This document shows, piece after piece, positions 1 through 8,544 of a stretch of 32,175 nt of DNA. Each line of letters opens with the position of its first letter. The stretch's first letter is position 1. Both the position numbers and the translations under genes were made by a program. Source of the stretch: Eubacteriales bacterium (lineage in GTDB: Bacteria; Bacillota; Clostridia; Lachnospirales; Lachnospiraceae); NCBI GenBank assembly GCA_030536755.1, contig JAUNPJ010000047.1:1-32175 (forward strand). Reading direction: 5' to 3'. The notes below the pieces were generated by a model that was not told the DNA's origin, ran no database searches, and saw nothing but the letters and a program-made list of their open reading frames with translations.

Positions 1-12
1 CCTGAAAACCTT

Positions 13-1113
13 TTATGTTTTGTTAATACTCTTAGTATTAAGAATCGTATTTATCTTATCAGCCTCTTTGCTCCAACAATACTTGTGGGCTTGTGAAACT
101 ATTTCTTGCTTTTTAAAACCGTCATAATCTATATCTGCTATGACTTTCTTCAATTTCTTTACATCATTATTTTTAAAATACAAAACATCATCTCCCAGTA
201 CTTCTGGCATAGATGCTGCATCTGATGATATTACAGGTGTTCCGCATGCTAATGCTTCTAATGGAGGAATTCCAAATCCTTCATATAAAGAAGGAAAAAC
301 AAATACCTTTGCCAACTTATATATAGCAGGTAAATCCTCATCATCGACAAAACCTGTGAAGTGAACGTGTTGTAGAAATTCTTCTGGGTATCCTTTAAGG
401 AAATCTTCCATCTTCCATCCTTTTCTTCCGGCAAGTACAATTTCATCTATAATTCCTTCATGAAAAAGAGAAGAGTAGGCATCCAACAGTAATCTAAGGT
501 TTTTTCTAGGTTCCAACGTCGACAAGCACAAAACGTATTCTTTAGGCAAACTATATTTTTCTTCTACTCTCTTTTTCTCCTCGTCAGTTAATTCAGAGTT
601 GTTGAACTGATTTGAAATTCCATTGTAAACCACAAATACATTCTCTGGTTTTACTCTTAGAATCTTGCAAATTCTCCCTTTTGAAAATTCTGATACCGTT
701 ATAATTTTCTTATTACACAGAGAAGCTTTCCGATACATGATTTTAAAATACCAAATCATATATTTCTTATTACTTCCAGGGCAGTCCCAACAACTCAAAT
801 CATGAATTGTATTAAAGGCGTTTTTATTAAAAAAGAAGAAGGGTGCGGGAAACGCAGGAAAAAAATATCTATCAGCTTTTATGCCTAAAAGTTTTATTGG
901 TAATATTAGCTGGTTAAAAATCAATTTGTTTCCACCGTTTATAACTATTTTTTCAACATCTTCCTCTTTGAAGTCTTTGTAAACTTCATTCTTAAACAAA
1001 AGAATCCAATGATGTTCTGTATTCTTAATCAACTCTTTAGTAATTGAAAGAGCGAATCTTTCTATACCTGAAAAATTATCTGCAAGGGAAGTCAAATCTA
1101 CACATATCCGCAT
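13..1113 (-). CDS. Glycosyltransferase family 4 (GT-B fold)
   Basis: Predicted to transfer a sugar, possibly mannose given the neighbours, from a nucleotide donor to a lipid-linked or growing surface glycan on the cytoplasmic side of the membrane. The 366-residue protein has the usual family length. Its second half shows the GT4 hallmarks: TLEPRKN near residues 199-205, where the C-terminal Rossmann domain begins, and an E-x7-E element in EGFGIPPLE near 278-286, which binds the nucleotide sugar. There is no signal peptide or clear membrane segment. Its ATG overlaps the TAA of the upstream WecG-like gene (TAATG), so the two are translationally coupled. It is the last gene of the operon inside the window, and the operon may continue past base 1. 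Donor and acceptor cannot be read from sequence. The family call is firm. Confidence 0.9.
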   Translation of the reverse strand: MRICVDLTSLADNFSGIERFALSITKELIKNTEHHWILLFKNEVYKDFKEEDVEKIVINGGNKLIFNQLILPIKLLGIKADRYFFPAFPAPFFFFNKNAFNTIHDLSCWDCPGSNKKYMIWYFKIMYRKASLCNKKIITVSEFSKGRICKILRVKPENVFVVYNGISNQFNNSELTDEEKKRVEEKYSLPKEYVLCLSTLEPRKNLRLLLDAYSSLFHEGIIDEIVLAGRKGWKMEDFLKGYPEEFLQHVHFTGFVDDEDLPAIYKLAKVFVFPSLYEGFGIPPLEALACGTPVISSDAASMPEVLGDDVLYFKNNDVKKLKKVIADIDYDGFKKQEIVSQAHKYCWSKEADKINTILNTKSINKT

Positions 1114-1859
1114 TACTTCTTCCCCCTATACTTAATTGCTAATTCAAATATCAGTAAATCATCCACAAGATACCTTTTTGCCATACGCTTAGGATCCTGC
1201 GTAATTCTGAATAGCCACTCCAGACCATGGTCAGCCATCCATTTGGGAGCTCTTTTAATATTTCCTGCTTCAAAATCAAAACTTGCTCCAAGGCCAAGAG
1301 AAACAGGAACACCAAGTTCTTTACTGTGGTGGTACATGAATTTTTCCTGTTTTGGGCATCCCAAACCAACGATTAAAATATCTGGATTTGCTTCTTTTAT
1401 CATTTTCTTTATTTTCTCCATCTCCTCATGGTCTTTTTCAAAACCAAAAGGTGGAGAGTATGTACCAACAACCTGCAAACCATCAAACCTCTTTTTCAGG
1501 TTTTCTGCTGCTTTTGCTGCTACACCTTCTGCTGCGCCAAGGAAAAACATCTTATAACCCTTTTTCGCTGCCATATCACACAGGAGAGGAAATAAATCTG
1601 ATCCGGAGATTTTCTCCTTAATTGGAGTGCCATACCATTTTGCAATCCATAAAAGAGGCTTTCCATCGGTCAGAATTAAATCGGCGTTTTTATAAACATC
1701 AACAATCTCACCGCCACGTTCTAACTGTACGATGTGATCAACATTCGGAGTAACAACATATGCACCCTTCTTTGTTTGAATTAGATTGTCTATTGTTTCC
1801 AATGCTTCTTGCATGGTTAGATTGTCTATTTCGGTATTCATAAATTTAATTCTGGCCAT
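1113..1859 (-). CDS. WecG/TagA/CpsF family glycosyltransferase
   Basis: Members of this family (GT26) add N-acetylmannosamine, N-acetylmannosaminuronate or glucose to an undecaprenyl-linked primer during teichoic acid, enterobacterial common antigen or capsule synthesis. The 248-residue protein matches the family length. It shows the conserved TPNVDH motif at 37-42, DGKPLLW at 65-71 and GLGCPKQE near 165-172, all family signatures around the active site. It has no membrane segment; homologues associate with the membrane through a C-terminal basic or amphipathic tail, consistent with the KRYLVDDLL end. The start has a good ribosome site (AGGGAGA) and lies 16 bases after the manA stop. Its place beside GDP-mannose genes points to surface polysaccharide or wall glycopolymer assembly. 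The exact sugar is not deducible. Confidence 0.92.
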   Translation of the reverse strand: MARIKFMNTEIDNLTMQEALETIDNLIQTKKGAYVVTPNVDHIVQLERGGEIVDVYKNADLILTDGKPLLWIAKWYGTPIKEKISGSDLFPLLCDMAAKKGYKMFFLGAAEGVAAKAAENLKKRFDGLQVVGTYSPPFGFEKDHEEMEKIKKMIKEANPDILIVGLGCPKQEKFMYHHSKELGVPVSLGLGASFDFEAGNIKRAPKWMADHGLEWLFRITQDPKRMAKRYLVDDLLIFELAIKYRGKK

Positions 1860-1875
1860 CTTCTCTCCCTCACTA

Positions 1876-2835
1876 TCAACATCTAATCTTCAATACCGAG
1901 GTATCCCCGATAATCAAACATCTGCCTATTCCAGCTGGCAGAAAAACTGTTTCTCCTTTTGAGAATCTAACGGGCTTATCTCCATCCACTTCAACCTGAC
2001 CATACCCATCCATGCACATTAAAACCTGGAAGGAGTTCTCCATCACCGAGAATGAGAAGCCTTTTGTAACCTGTATTCGCTCAGTTTCAAAATACTTACA
2101 TCTGCAAAGCAGTTCCCTTGAACAACCAGGGTAGTACTTAACCATTCTCTTTTTTTGCTTTATGTCCGGGGCAATACCCATATCCATAACCTGAATAGCC
2201 TTATCGAAATGGAGCTCTCTTTTCTTCCCGTTTTTATCGACTCTGTCGTAATCGTAGACTCGATAAGTAACATTCGAGCTTTCCTGTACCTCAGCAAGAA
2301 GTATTCCTTTACCAATGCCATGGACTGTCCCGGCAGGAACGAAAAAAAGGTCACCTTTGTGAACCTCTACCTTTTGTAGATGCTTATCCAGCTCTCCTTT
2401 TTCTATTGCTCTCTCCAGTATTTCTTTCGTCACCTTATGCTTAAAGCCATAGATCAAAGATGCACCTTCATCTGCATCAATGATGTACCACATCTCGGTT
2501 TTGCCATTATCTTTTTCCTTCTCTCTTGCATACTCATCATCTGGATGAACCTGTACTGACAGATCTTTCTTTGCATCGATGAACTTGGCGAGAATCGGAA
2601 ATTCACCATTTGCCTTTGTCCCGATATACTCAGGATGTTCGTCTAACACTTCTTTCAGTGTTTTTCCTTTATATCTTCCATTGGCAACGTAACATGGACC
2701 ATCTGGATGAACCGAGCATTCCCAGGATTCTGCAAGAGGAGTCATATCAATCTTCTTACCATATTCATCCTTTAGCCTTGTTCCACCCCAAAGATAATCC
2801 TTTCCAGAGGGGATCAGTTTCATGATTTCCATCAT
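1876..2835 (-). CDS. manA: Mannose-6-phosphate isomerase, class I
   Basis: Interconverts fructose 6-phosphate and mannose 6-phosphate, the entry step to GDP-mannose, in the cytoplasm with a zinc ion. The protein is about 319 residues, the short Firmicutes form. It carries LSVQVHPDD, in which Q and H are zinc ligands, then KTEMWYIID and the EVQESSNVTYRVYDYDR block typical of class I enzymes. The reading frame extends to a GTG at 2841. However, a GGAGG at 2842-2846 sits too close to that GTG and suits the ATG codons at 2835 or 2832, so 2835 is chosen with about one codon of doubt. Only 12 bases separate it from the guanylyltransferase stop. A second, cupin-type isomerase domain is fused to that neighbour, so the operon appears to encode this activity twice. 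Confidence 0.93.
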   Translation of the reverse strand: MMEIMKLIPSGKDYLWGGTRLKDEYGKKIDMTPLAESWECSVHPDGPCYVANGRYKGKTLKEVLDEHPEYIGTKANGEFPILAKFIDAKKDLSVQVHPDDEYAREKEKDNGKTEMWYIIDADEGASLIYGFKHKVTKEILERAIEKGELDKHLQKVEVHKGDLFFVPAGTVHGIGKGILLAEVQESSNVTYRVYDYDRVDKNGKKRELHFDKAIQVMDMGIAPDIKQKKRMVKYYPGCSRELLCRCKYFETERIQVTKGFSFSVMENSFQVLMCMDGYGQVEVDGDKPVRFSKGETVFLPAGIGRCLIIGDTSVLKIRC

Positions 2836-2847
2836 GTCCACCTCCGT

Positions 2848-4158
2848 TTATTTCAAATCAAACTTAATCTTGTCTGCTACGCTGATTTCGTCTCCAATTT
2901 GTACTTCCACAATATCCAAAGCTGTGATTGCTTCAACTGTATGCCTACAACCGGCTGCAATCGTAATGACATCTCCAGCTCTTAACATCTGTTCCATACC
3001 GTCAACAATTGACTTGCCTTCACCAGATACAACAGTCCAGACTTCTTCTCTGTGGTTATGCATGTGGTAAGTCATATGCTCACCAGCCTTCATTGACACT
3101 TTAACGGTCATAGAACCTGGCTGAACATCGATAACTGTATATGTACCCCAGGACTTCTCAGCATACATTGCTTCGGTTTCAATCTTCTCAACATATGGTT
3201 TCATGTAACCACTGCGTTCTTTATCAGAAATGAGGATTCCATCCCCACTTGCAGCAACAATCATGTCCTTACAACCCATGCAGAGGATTGGAATGTTGAG
3301 CTCGTTGACCACGTTGGTATTCACGCAGGTCTCATCCATAATAGCCTTGCCCTTGGTTTTATCTGCCATGACTTCGGCCATCATGTTCCAGGTGCCAACA
3401 TCTTTCCAGTCGCCGCTGTAGCGGAGAACCTGAATGGATTCTTCCTTTTCAACTACTGCATAGTCAAAACTTATTTTCTTCAATCCGTCATATTTATTGA
3501 AAAGGTCCCGATAATCCGTGAAGTCGATTAAGGAATGTGCCTTGGTGAGGAGATAAGAAAGCTTGAATGCAAAAATACCTGCATTCCACAGTGCATTTTC
3601 CTTTATATACTTCTCAGCTGTTTCTCTATTAGGCTTTTCCTTAAACTCTTTAACCTTACTTACCTTTTCTCCACTAAGAGGCATGATATAGCCATACTTT
3701 TCAGATGGATAGGTAGGCTCAATTCCCATCAGGGTGAGATTTGCATTTCCTTCTTCTGCCAGTTTTTGAAGCTGTTCAACTGCCTCGTAGTATGTATTGT
3801 CTACATACGGATCAACCGGACATACCACAACCGCTTCATCCTCTCCTACTCCAAGCTCATCATGGAGATATGCTGCAGCAAGAGCGATTGCCGGGAATGT
3901 GTCTCTACGGCATGGTTCGATAGAAATGCCAACATTATCACCAAGCTGGTTTTTAATTGCACTAGCCTGGGATTTTGATGTAGCAATCGTAATCTTTGCC
4001 TCTGGATCTACAGTAGTAATCTGCCTGTAAACCCTCTGTACCATAGATTCGTACTGATCATTATTTTTGAATAGTTTAATAAACTGCTTACTTCTAACAT
4101 CATTTGAAAGAGGCCACAGTCTTTTGCCTGAGCCACCGGATAGTAAAATAATATTCAT
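2848..4158 (-). CDS. manC: Mannose-1-phosphate guanylyltransferase with C-terminal cupin (PMI type II)
   Basis: Makes GDP-mannose from mannose 1-phosphate and GTP. The nucleotidyltransferase domain fills the first 300 or so residues. It has the GTP-binding loop LLSGGSGKRLWPLS at residues 5-18, the sugar-site motif KEFKEKP and GDWKDVGTW. The last 100 residues form a cupin with HMHNHREE, the arrangement of type II mannose-6-phosphate isomerases in AlgA/ManC proteins. The frame opens at 4191, but the protein family begins at MNIILLSGG. An AGGGGA ribosome site lies eight bases before the ATG at 4158, so that start is preferred, giving 436 residues and removing an apparent overlap with the mutase. 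It is the central gene of the sugar-nucleotide operon. Whether the cupin is active alongside ManA is unknown. Confidence 0.93.
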   Translation of the reverse strand: MNIILLSGGSGKRLWPLSNDVRSKQFIKLFKNNDQYESMVQRVYRQITTVDPEAKITIATSKSQASAIKNQLGDNVGISIEPCRRDTFPAIALAAAYLHDELGVGEDEAVVVCPVDPYVDNTYYEAVEQLQKLAEEGNANLTLMGIEPTYPSEKYGYIMPLSGEKVSKVKEFKEKPNRETAEKYIKENALWNAGIFAFKLSYLLTKAHSLIDFTDYRDLFNKYDGLKKISFDYAVVEKEESIQVLRYSGDWKDVGTWNMMAEVMADKTKGKAIMDETCVNTNVVNELNIPILCMGCKDMIVAASGDGILISDKERSGYMKPYVEKIETEAMYAEKSWGTYTVIDVQPGSMTVKVSMKAGEHMTYHMHNHREEVWTVVSGEGKSIVDGMEQMLRAGDVITIAAGCRHTVEAITALDIVEVQIGDEISVADKIKFDLK

Positions 4159-4174
4159 ATGTCTGCGTCCCCTT

Positions 4175-5824
4175 TTATTTGAATTTCTCATTCAACTCTT
4201 CTGTTATCTTCTTCTCAACCAATTCTGCTTTTTCCTTATTTTCAGCACTTACACTGATATAAGTCTTAAGCTTTGGTTCAGTACCAGAAGGTCTGACTAC
4301 TACACTGCAATTCTCTTCTAACAAGAATTTCAAAACATCAGACTTTGGTAAGCCATTTAAGCCTTTACTGTAGTCTTCTGTCTTTACTACTTTTAATCCA
4401 CCAATCTCATCTAAGCCTTTGTGGAACTCCTTCATAATCTCCTGCATTTTTGTAAAACCAGATGCTCCTTCAAAGGTGTAGGAGTGAAGTGTATTAAGGC
4501 AATAGCCATAAGTGGAGAAGAGGGAGTTAAGTTTGGTGATAAGAGAGATTCCTCTCGTCTTATAGTAGGCAAACATTTCAGCAATAAGGTAGGCGCCATT
4601 CACGCCATCCTTATCCCTTACATAGCTGCCTGATAAATAGCCATAGCTTTCTTCAAAACCAAAGATATAGCTATCTTCTTTTCCTTGCTTTTCCAGTAAT
4701 CCAATCTGTTCACCAATGAACTTAAAACCGGTAAGAACATTTATCGTCTTTACTCCATAGTGCTCAGCAATTCTTTCACCAAGGTCCATGGTTACGATAG
4801 TCTTTACCATCACTGGATCTTCAGGCATCTTTCCATGTTTCACCCTTTGACTACAGATATAGTCAAGAAGGAGAAGTCCTACTTCATTACCAGAGAGAAG
4901 TACATACTCTCCATTTTCATCCTTAACCGCAATTCCAACTCGATCACAATCGGGGTCAGTGGCTAAGAGAAGATCAGCTCCTACCTTTTTGCAATACTCT
5001 AGCCCTAGAATTAATGCTTCCTTTATTTCCGGGTTTGGATATGGGCAGGTCGGGAAGTTTCCATCAGGATTCTTCTGTTCCTCAACCACTGTAATATTCT
5101 CAAAACCACTCTCCTTTAACACCCTCATCACAGGTTCAAGTCCTGCGCCATTGAGTGGAGAGTAAACAATAGATACATTCTTATCTACTTCATCACCAAA
5201 GAGGACACTCTGGTTCTTTACTTCCGAGATAAAGTGGTCGAGAACTTCTTCACCTATGCTCTCTATACTTTCTCCCTTATATTCCTTTACATCCTCAAAC
5301 TCATCAACTTTATTGATTTCTTCCTGGATGGCTTTTGCTGCTTCAGTTGTAATCTGACAGCCATCACTTCCATAAACCTTATATCCGTTATACTTGGAAG
5401 GATTATGAGAAGCGGTAATCATCACACCACAGCTCGCACCTAAATAACGAACAGCAAAAGAGACAGTAGGAACAGGCAGCAATCTAGGGTAGAGATATAC
5501 CTTGATACCATTTGCCGCAAAGACCTCTGCTGCCTTTCTGGCAAACACATCACTCTTAATTCGGCTGTCAAATCCGATTGCTACAGACGGGTTTGTATAT
5601 GTGTGGTTTAGGTAGTTTGCTAAACCCTGGGTAGCCTTACCAACGGTATAAACATTCAGTTTATTAGTTCCAGCTCCGATCACACCACGAAGACCACCAG
5701 TACCGAAGGATAGGTCCTTATAGAAGGAATCTTCTATTTCCTTTTCACTGTACCCCTTCAGTTCTTCTTTAATTTCCTCATTGGCATGTTCAAGCCAGCT
5801 TTCGTATTTTTCCTTAATACTCAT
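4175..5824 (-). CDS. Phosphoglucomutase/phosphomannomutase (alpha-D-phosphohexomutase)
   Basis: Moves phosphate between C6 and C1 of glucose or mannose, supplying mannose 1-phosphate to ManC or glucose 1-phosphate to glucan and UDP-glucose synthesis. All four functional loops are visible: the phosphoserine loop TASHNP near 137-142, the magnesium loop DPDCDR near 290-295, the sugar-recognition loop GFEESYG near 389-395 and the phosphate-binding RPSGTEPK near the C-terminus. GFEESYG and the 549-residue length are more typical of the glucomutase (PgcA-like) branch, but these enzymes are often bifunctional and the context favours a role with mannose. The frame opens at a GTG at 5839. An AAGGGA site places the better start at the ATG at 5824, 11 bases after the NUDIX stop. 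Confidence 0.92.
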   Translation of the reverse strand: MSIKEKYESWLEHANEEIKEELKGYSEKEIEDSFYKDLSFGTGGLRGVIGAGTNKLNVYTVGKATQGLANYLNHTYTNPSVAIGFDSRIKSDVFARKAAEVFAANGIKVYLYPRLLPVPTVSFAVRYLGASCGVMITASHNPSKYNGYKVYGSDGCQITTEAAKAIQEEINKVDEFEDVKEYKGESIESIGEEVLDHFISEVKNQSVLFGDEVDKNVSIVYSPLNGAGLEPVMRVLKESGFENITVVEEQKNPDGNFPTCPYPNPEIKEALILGLEYCKKVGADLLLATDPDCDRVGIAVKDENGEYVLLSGNEVGLLLLDYICSQRVKHGKMPEDPVMVKTIVTMDLGERIAEHYGVKTINVLTGFKFIGEQIGLLEKQGKEDSYIFGFEESYGYLSGSYVRDKDGVNGAYLIAEMFAYYKTRGISLITKLNSLFSTYGYCLNTLHSYTFEGASGFTKMQEIMKEFHKGLDEIGGLKVVKTEDYSKGLNGLPKSDVLKFLLEENCSVVVRPSGTEPKLKTYISVSAENKEKAELVEKKITEELNEKFK

Positions 5825-5835
5825 TTCTATCCCTT

Positions 5836-6375
5836 TCACTTCTTTAATAATCGTGCCGCCCTCAATAATGCACTGGCAGAACTATTGCTGCTTATCTTGT
5901 TATCCATAACCATCTGAATTGCTTCCTCAAATGATACGATTAGTACTTCTATCTGTTCGGTTTTATCTAATTGTTGCTCATCAATTTTTCTACAGTTGGT
6001 AGCTAGAAACAAATGCATATGATTGGTGAGTTTTGCAGGAGAGTCCATCGTGTCCCCTAGATAGAGCCATTCATCTGATGCATATCCTGTTTCTTCTAGC
6101 AATTCCCTTTTAGCAACTTCCAACGGTTCTTCACCTTTTTCAAAAGCACCAGCAGGAATTTCTATAGTTTCTTTTCCTTGGCAATATCTATACTCTTTCT
6201 TAAGTACTACATTGCCTTTCACATCTACCGCTACCACAGATGAGGCATCACTGATATCGACTGTATAGAAATCATTTATAACCACTCCATTTGGAAGGCT
6301 CACCTTGTTTTTTCTAAGAGTTATCCAATTGTTATGAACTACTTCCTCAGAACTGATTGTTTTCCATTTCTCCAC
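5836..6375 (-). CDS. NUDIX hydrolase, ADP-ribose pyrophosphatase-like
   Basis: Hydrolyses a nucleoside diphosphate linked to another group, most likely ADP-ribose or a sugar nucleotide, with magnesium. The full NUDIX box GAFEKGEEPLEVAKRELLEE can be seen (G-x5-E-x7-RE-x2-EE), preceded by the KKEYRYC and ETIEIPAG segments typical of ADP-ribose pyrophosphatases. The length, 179 residues, is normal. The start is a GTG, nine bases after the fructokinase stop, with GAGG 13 bases upstream, a rather long spacing; no in-frame ATG serves better. It belongs to the same transcript as the sugar genes. A role in controlling GDP-mannose or other sugar nucleotide levels is possible but is inference from position only. 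Confidence 0.9.
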   Translation of the reverse strand: MEKWKTISSEEVVHNNWITLRKNKVSLPNGVVINDFYTVDISDASSVVAVDVKGNVVLKKEYRYCQGKETIEIPAGAFEKGEEPLEVAKRELLEETGYASDEWLYLGDTMDSPAKLTNHMHLFLATNCRKIDEQQLDKTEQIEVLIVSFEEAIQMVMDNKISSNSSASALLRAARLLKK

Positions 6376-6384
6376 GGCTGATAA

Positions 6385-7185
6385 TTAACCTCTTCTCCCC
6401 AGTTCTATTGCTCCAATAACTCCTGCGTTATCACCTAATTCCGGTAATACAATCTCCGGCACAGCAATATAACCGTTTATATTCTTCTTAACTTCTTCCC
6501 TGACCAGTTCCAGCAGTCCTTCATGGTGCATAACACCACCACCGAGGATTATTACTTTAGGGAAGTACATCATGCATATATTCGTAATGCCCTGAGCGAG
6601 ATAATTAGCTTCTAATTCCCAGGCTTCCGAATTTTCCAGTTCAGCCCCCGGCTTACCCCATCTCTTCTCAATAGCTGGTCCACTTGCCAGACCTTCCATA
6701 CAGTTGGAGTGAAATAGACAGACAGAGTTGAAATGATCTGATGGATGCTTCTGGATGAGTTGGTGTCCACCTTCAGCTACAAGTAGCTTTCCATCTTTAT
6801 AAACACCAAACCCGATACCTGTACCGATGGTTCCATAAACAACTGACTGTTTACCTCTTCCAGCGCCATAGGCTACCTCACCAAAACACGCCCCATTGAC
6901 ATCTGTATCTATCACTACATCCCATTCTTTAAACCATTCTTTTAGATTCACACCAGACCATCCTGGCTTAGGAGTCGTAGTGATTGTTCCGGTTGAGAGA
7001 TCAACAGGTCCAAAAGTGGCGATGCCTATTCTTTTTACTTTCTTCTCTTGGAAGTAGGTTTTTATGGTTTGTAGTGTTGAGGCAGGATCTGTTGTTGGAA
7101 TGGAGTGCCTTTCAAGCAATCCAATCTCATCACCGATTCCATACACAATCTTTGTGCCGCCTAATTCAATTCCACCGTATTTCAT
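6385..7185 (-). CDS. ROK family sugar kinase, fructokinase type
   Basis: Phosphorylates fructose (or another hexose) with ATP to give fructose 6-phosphate, the substrate of ManA downstream. The N-terminus GGIELGGTKIVYGIG is the ATP-binding loop of ROK kinases. VIDTDVNGACFGE carries the catalytic aspartate. The stretch HPSDHFNSVCLFHSNCMEGL matches the zinc-binding pattern of fructokinases and ends in the GPA segment. At 266 residues it is slightly shorter than usual (about 290). It is the first gene of the minus-strand operon. Upstream is only a weak purine-rich ribosome site (AGAAGAAG) and about 700 bases without a gene, which must hold the operon promoter; I could not find a convincing one. 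Native substrate is uncertain. Confidence 0.9.
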   Translation of the reverse strand: MKYGGIELGGTKIVYGIGDEIGLLERHSIPTTDPASTLQTIKTYFQEKKVKRIGIATFGPVDLSTGTITTTPKPGWSGVNLKEWFKEWDVVIDTDVNGACFGEVAYGAGRGKQSVVYGTIGTGIGFGVYKDGKLLVAEGGHQLIQKHPSDHFNSVCLFHSNCMEGLASGPAIEKRWGKPGAELENSEAWELEANYLAQGITNICMMYFPKVIILGGGVMHHEGLLELVREEVKKNINGYIAVPEIVLPELGDNAGVIGAIELGRRG

Positions 7186-7293
7186 TCTTCTTCTCTACTC
7201 TCTGCCTTTACGGCATTCTTCTTTTCTACTTTTCTCCCACGCCATCTGGTGTGGTTTGTTTTGTTTTCTTCTTTATTTCTTCTCTTCCTCTAC

Positions 7294-7318
7294 CCCATTC
7301 ACCCAGTGTCCTTTACAC
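7294..7318. repeat. 25-base direct repeat, copy 1
   Basis: Begins CCCATTCA, contains CAGTGTCC and ends TACAC. It matches 21 of 25 bases of the copy at 7622-7646; the differences are two adjacent pairs (CC/GG and TT/CA). The preceding bases TCTA-C/T extend the match. Seen directly in the sequence; meaning unknown. Confidence 0.6.
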
Positions 7319-7621
7319 TTCTTATCTTCCACACCAACCCGGTGTGGTTGATTTGATTTGTGAGATGCTGCTTGGGTAGTGGATGGGTTGTGTAGTGGAT
7401 TTGTAGTGTGGTTTTTTACCGAGGTTTGCTCCTCGTGTTTTTTCTTATCTTCTTTTTTATTTATCTACTTCACTGCTTATCTTCCACACTTCTTATCTAC
7501 TTCACTTCTTTTCTTCTTATCATCTACACTTCACGCTCTCCTTACTCCCCACATTCTTTGATGTGGTTAGTTGGTAGAGATGGATGTGTGGTAGATAGGT
7601 AGTGTTGTTGATTGGTTCTAT

Positions 7622-7646
7622 CCCATTCAGGCAGTGTCCCATACAC
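7622..7646. repeat. 25-base direct repeat, copy 2
   Basis: Second copy of the CCCATTCA...CAGTGTCC...TACAC repeat, 328 bases after the first and in the same orientation, flanked on the left by TCTAT. It lies immediately before a 9-base perfect hairpin at 7647-7672. It could mark the edges of a vanished insertion or a pair of protein-binding sites. Confidence 0.6.
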
Positions 7647-7882
7647 CTATAATTTCTTGCGAAAAATTATAGATATTAAACATGAACACAACGAGAGGTA
7701 TTTTTAGAAAGTGTAGATGTAGAAAGGGTTTAAGACCTGTTGTGGTTTACAACAAACCAACCGTTTTTGTAATTTCCCCCTACCAGTGGTTTAGCGTTAG
7801 AATGGTTGCGAGAGGTAAGGTTGGGAAAAAAATTTGAGAAGTACATATAATACCTTTTGAATTAGTCCCGCTACAAATCTAC

Positions 7883-8501
7883 TCACCAAACTAATCTTCG
7901 CCAATAAAATGTAATCATTCCAATCAATCTGGCCACATTAATCAGAATTTGCAAAAGCATTTCTTCTATTGTTGCCAAAATCAACTTTGGCAACCATTTC
8001 AAAAGTCTCCTCATATTTTTATTTACATCTATGTACGCAGAAATAACTGTCAGTCCAAATTGTGCCACAACATATCCAGCAAATGCCATTGACAAAAAAG
8101 GAAACGATTTCTCCCACATCAACAAGCAAGCATAAACTACCCAAAATACAGGTCCTAATAATTCAACCACAAGCTGATAACTCATTGTCGCCAATCCCAA
8201 CATCCCATATTGCGGGTTTGCTATCATATTCTGGTGCTTAATCAGGCAATCCATCAAGCCTCTTTGCCATCTATCCCGTTGATGCAGTAGTCTTTTGATG
8301 CTATGTGGCACTCCGGTATAATAGACAGCAGTTGCTTCATAAACAATACGTTTCTTTGATTTCTGAGAATCAAAATCTCCCACTCTGCGCATTCTTGACG
8401 TATGACAGATTCTATGGTTTCGTTTATGGTTTTTAGACCAGTTACTGGAATCAGGATGCTTACTGAAAATCAGAATTATTTAATGTGTTTATCACTTCCA
8501 T
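7883..8501 (-). pseudogene. Decayed family 2 membrane glycosyltransferase (frameshift and internal deletion)
   Basis: Remains of a processive GT2 enzyme (cellulose/hyaluronan-synthase type). The intact 3' part, 7883-8392, encodes the end of the catalytic domain with the acceptor-site motif QRDRW (Q-x2-RW) followed by RG and then about four hydrophobic segments. Just upstream, in another frame at 8395-8463, lies VSILIPVTGLKTINETIESV, the canonical N-terminal strand and helix of GT2 proteins. Further upstream an ATG at 8501 with a GGAGAAAG site opens a frame that stops 13 codons later, immediately before this piece. The gene has therefore lost its start frame by a small indel, and most of the GT-A core, including the DxD region, by deletion at about 8392. 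No function is expected, though the 3' fragment has an ATG and could still be translated. Confidence 0.8.
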
Positions 8502-8513
8502 CTTTCTCCACTA

Positions 8514-8528
8514 GGGACAAAGTGTCCC
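8514..8528. repeat. Short perfect inverted repeat between two genes
   Basis: GGGACA-AAG-TGTCCC, a 6-base stem with a 3-base loop lying between the small Spo0A-like gene and the decayed glycosyltransferase. There is no T run, so it is unlikely to be a terminator. The TGTCCC core also occurs in the 25-base direct repeat at 7622-7646. Confidence 0.4.
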
Positions 8529-8544
8529 ACTCCCTACATTACAA

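Larger units (their letters stand above)
7186..7882. other. Gene-free, strand-biased low-complexity region with hairpins and repeats
   Basis: About 700 bases with no credible gene. The plus strand from 7200 to 7560 is almost all C and T with G/T-rich islands, so the minus strand (the presumed leader of the fructokinase operon) is purine-rich. Degenerate units of the form GTG-N-AG-N-AGATAAGAAG recur on that strand. Three hairpins share a CCACA/TGTGG-type stem: 7237-7254, 7329-7347 and 7549-7566. A fourth, 7420-7435 (CGAGG/CCTCG), is followed on the plus strand by a T run. Two 25-base direct repeats lie at 7294-7318 and 7622-7646. A perfect 9-base stem (CTATAATTT/AAATTATAG) spans 7647-7672 and a 6-base stem spans 7738-7754. 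The short open frames here are poor in ordinary amino acid usage and are not called. Confidence 0.6.

Noticed and set aside
7379-7602. Two plus-strand open frames in the low-complexity region, rich in F, L, S and Y
   Set aside because: Their composition simply reflects T/C-rich DNA; no ribosome site and no recognisable domain.
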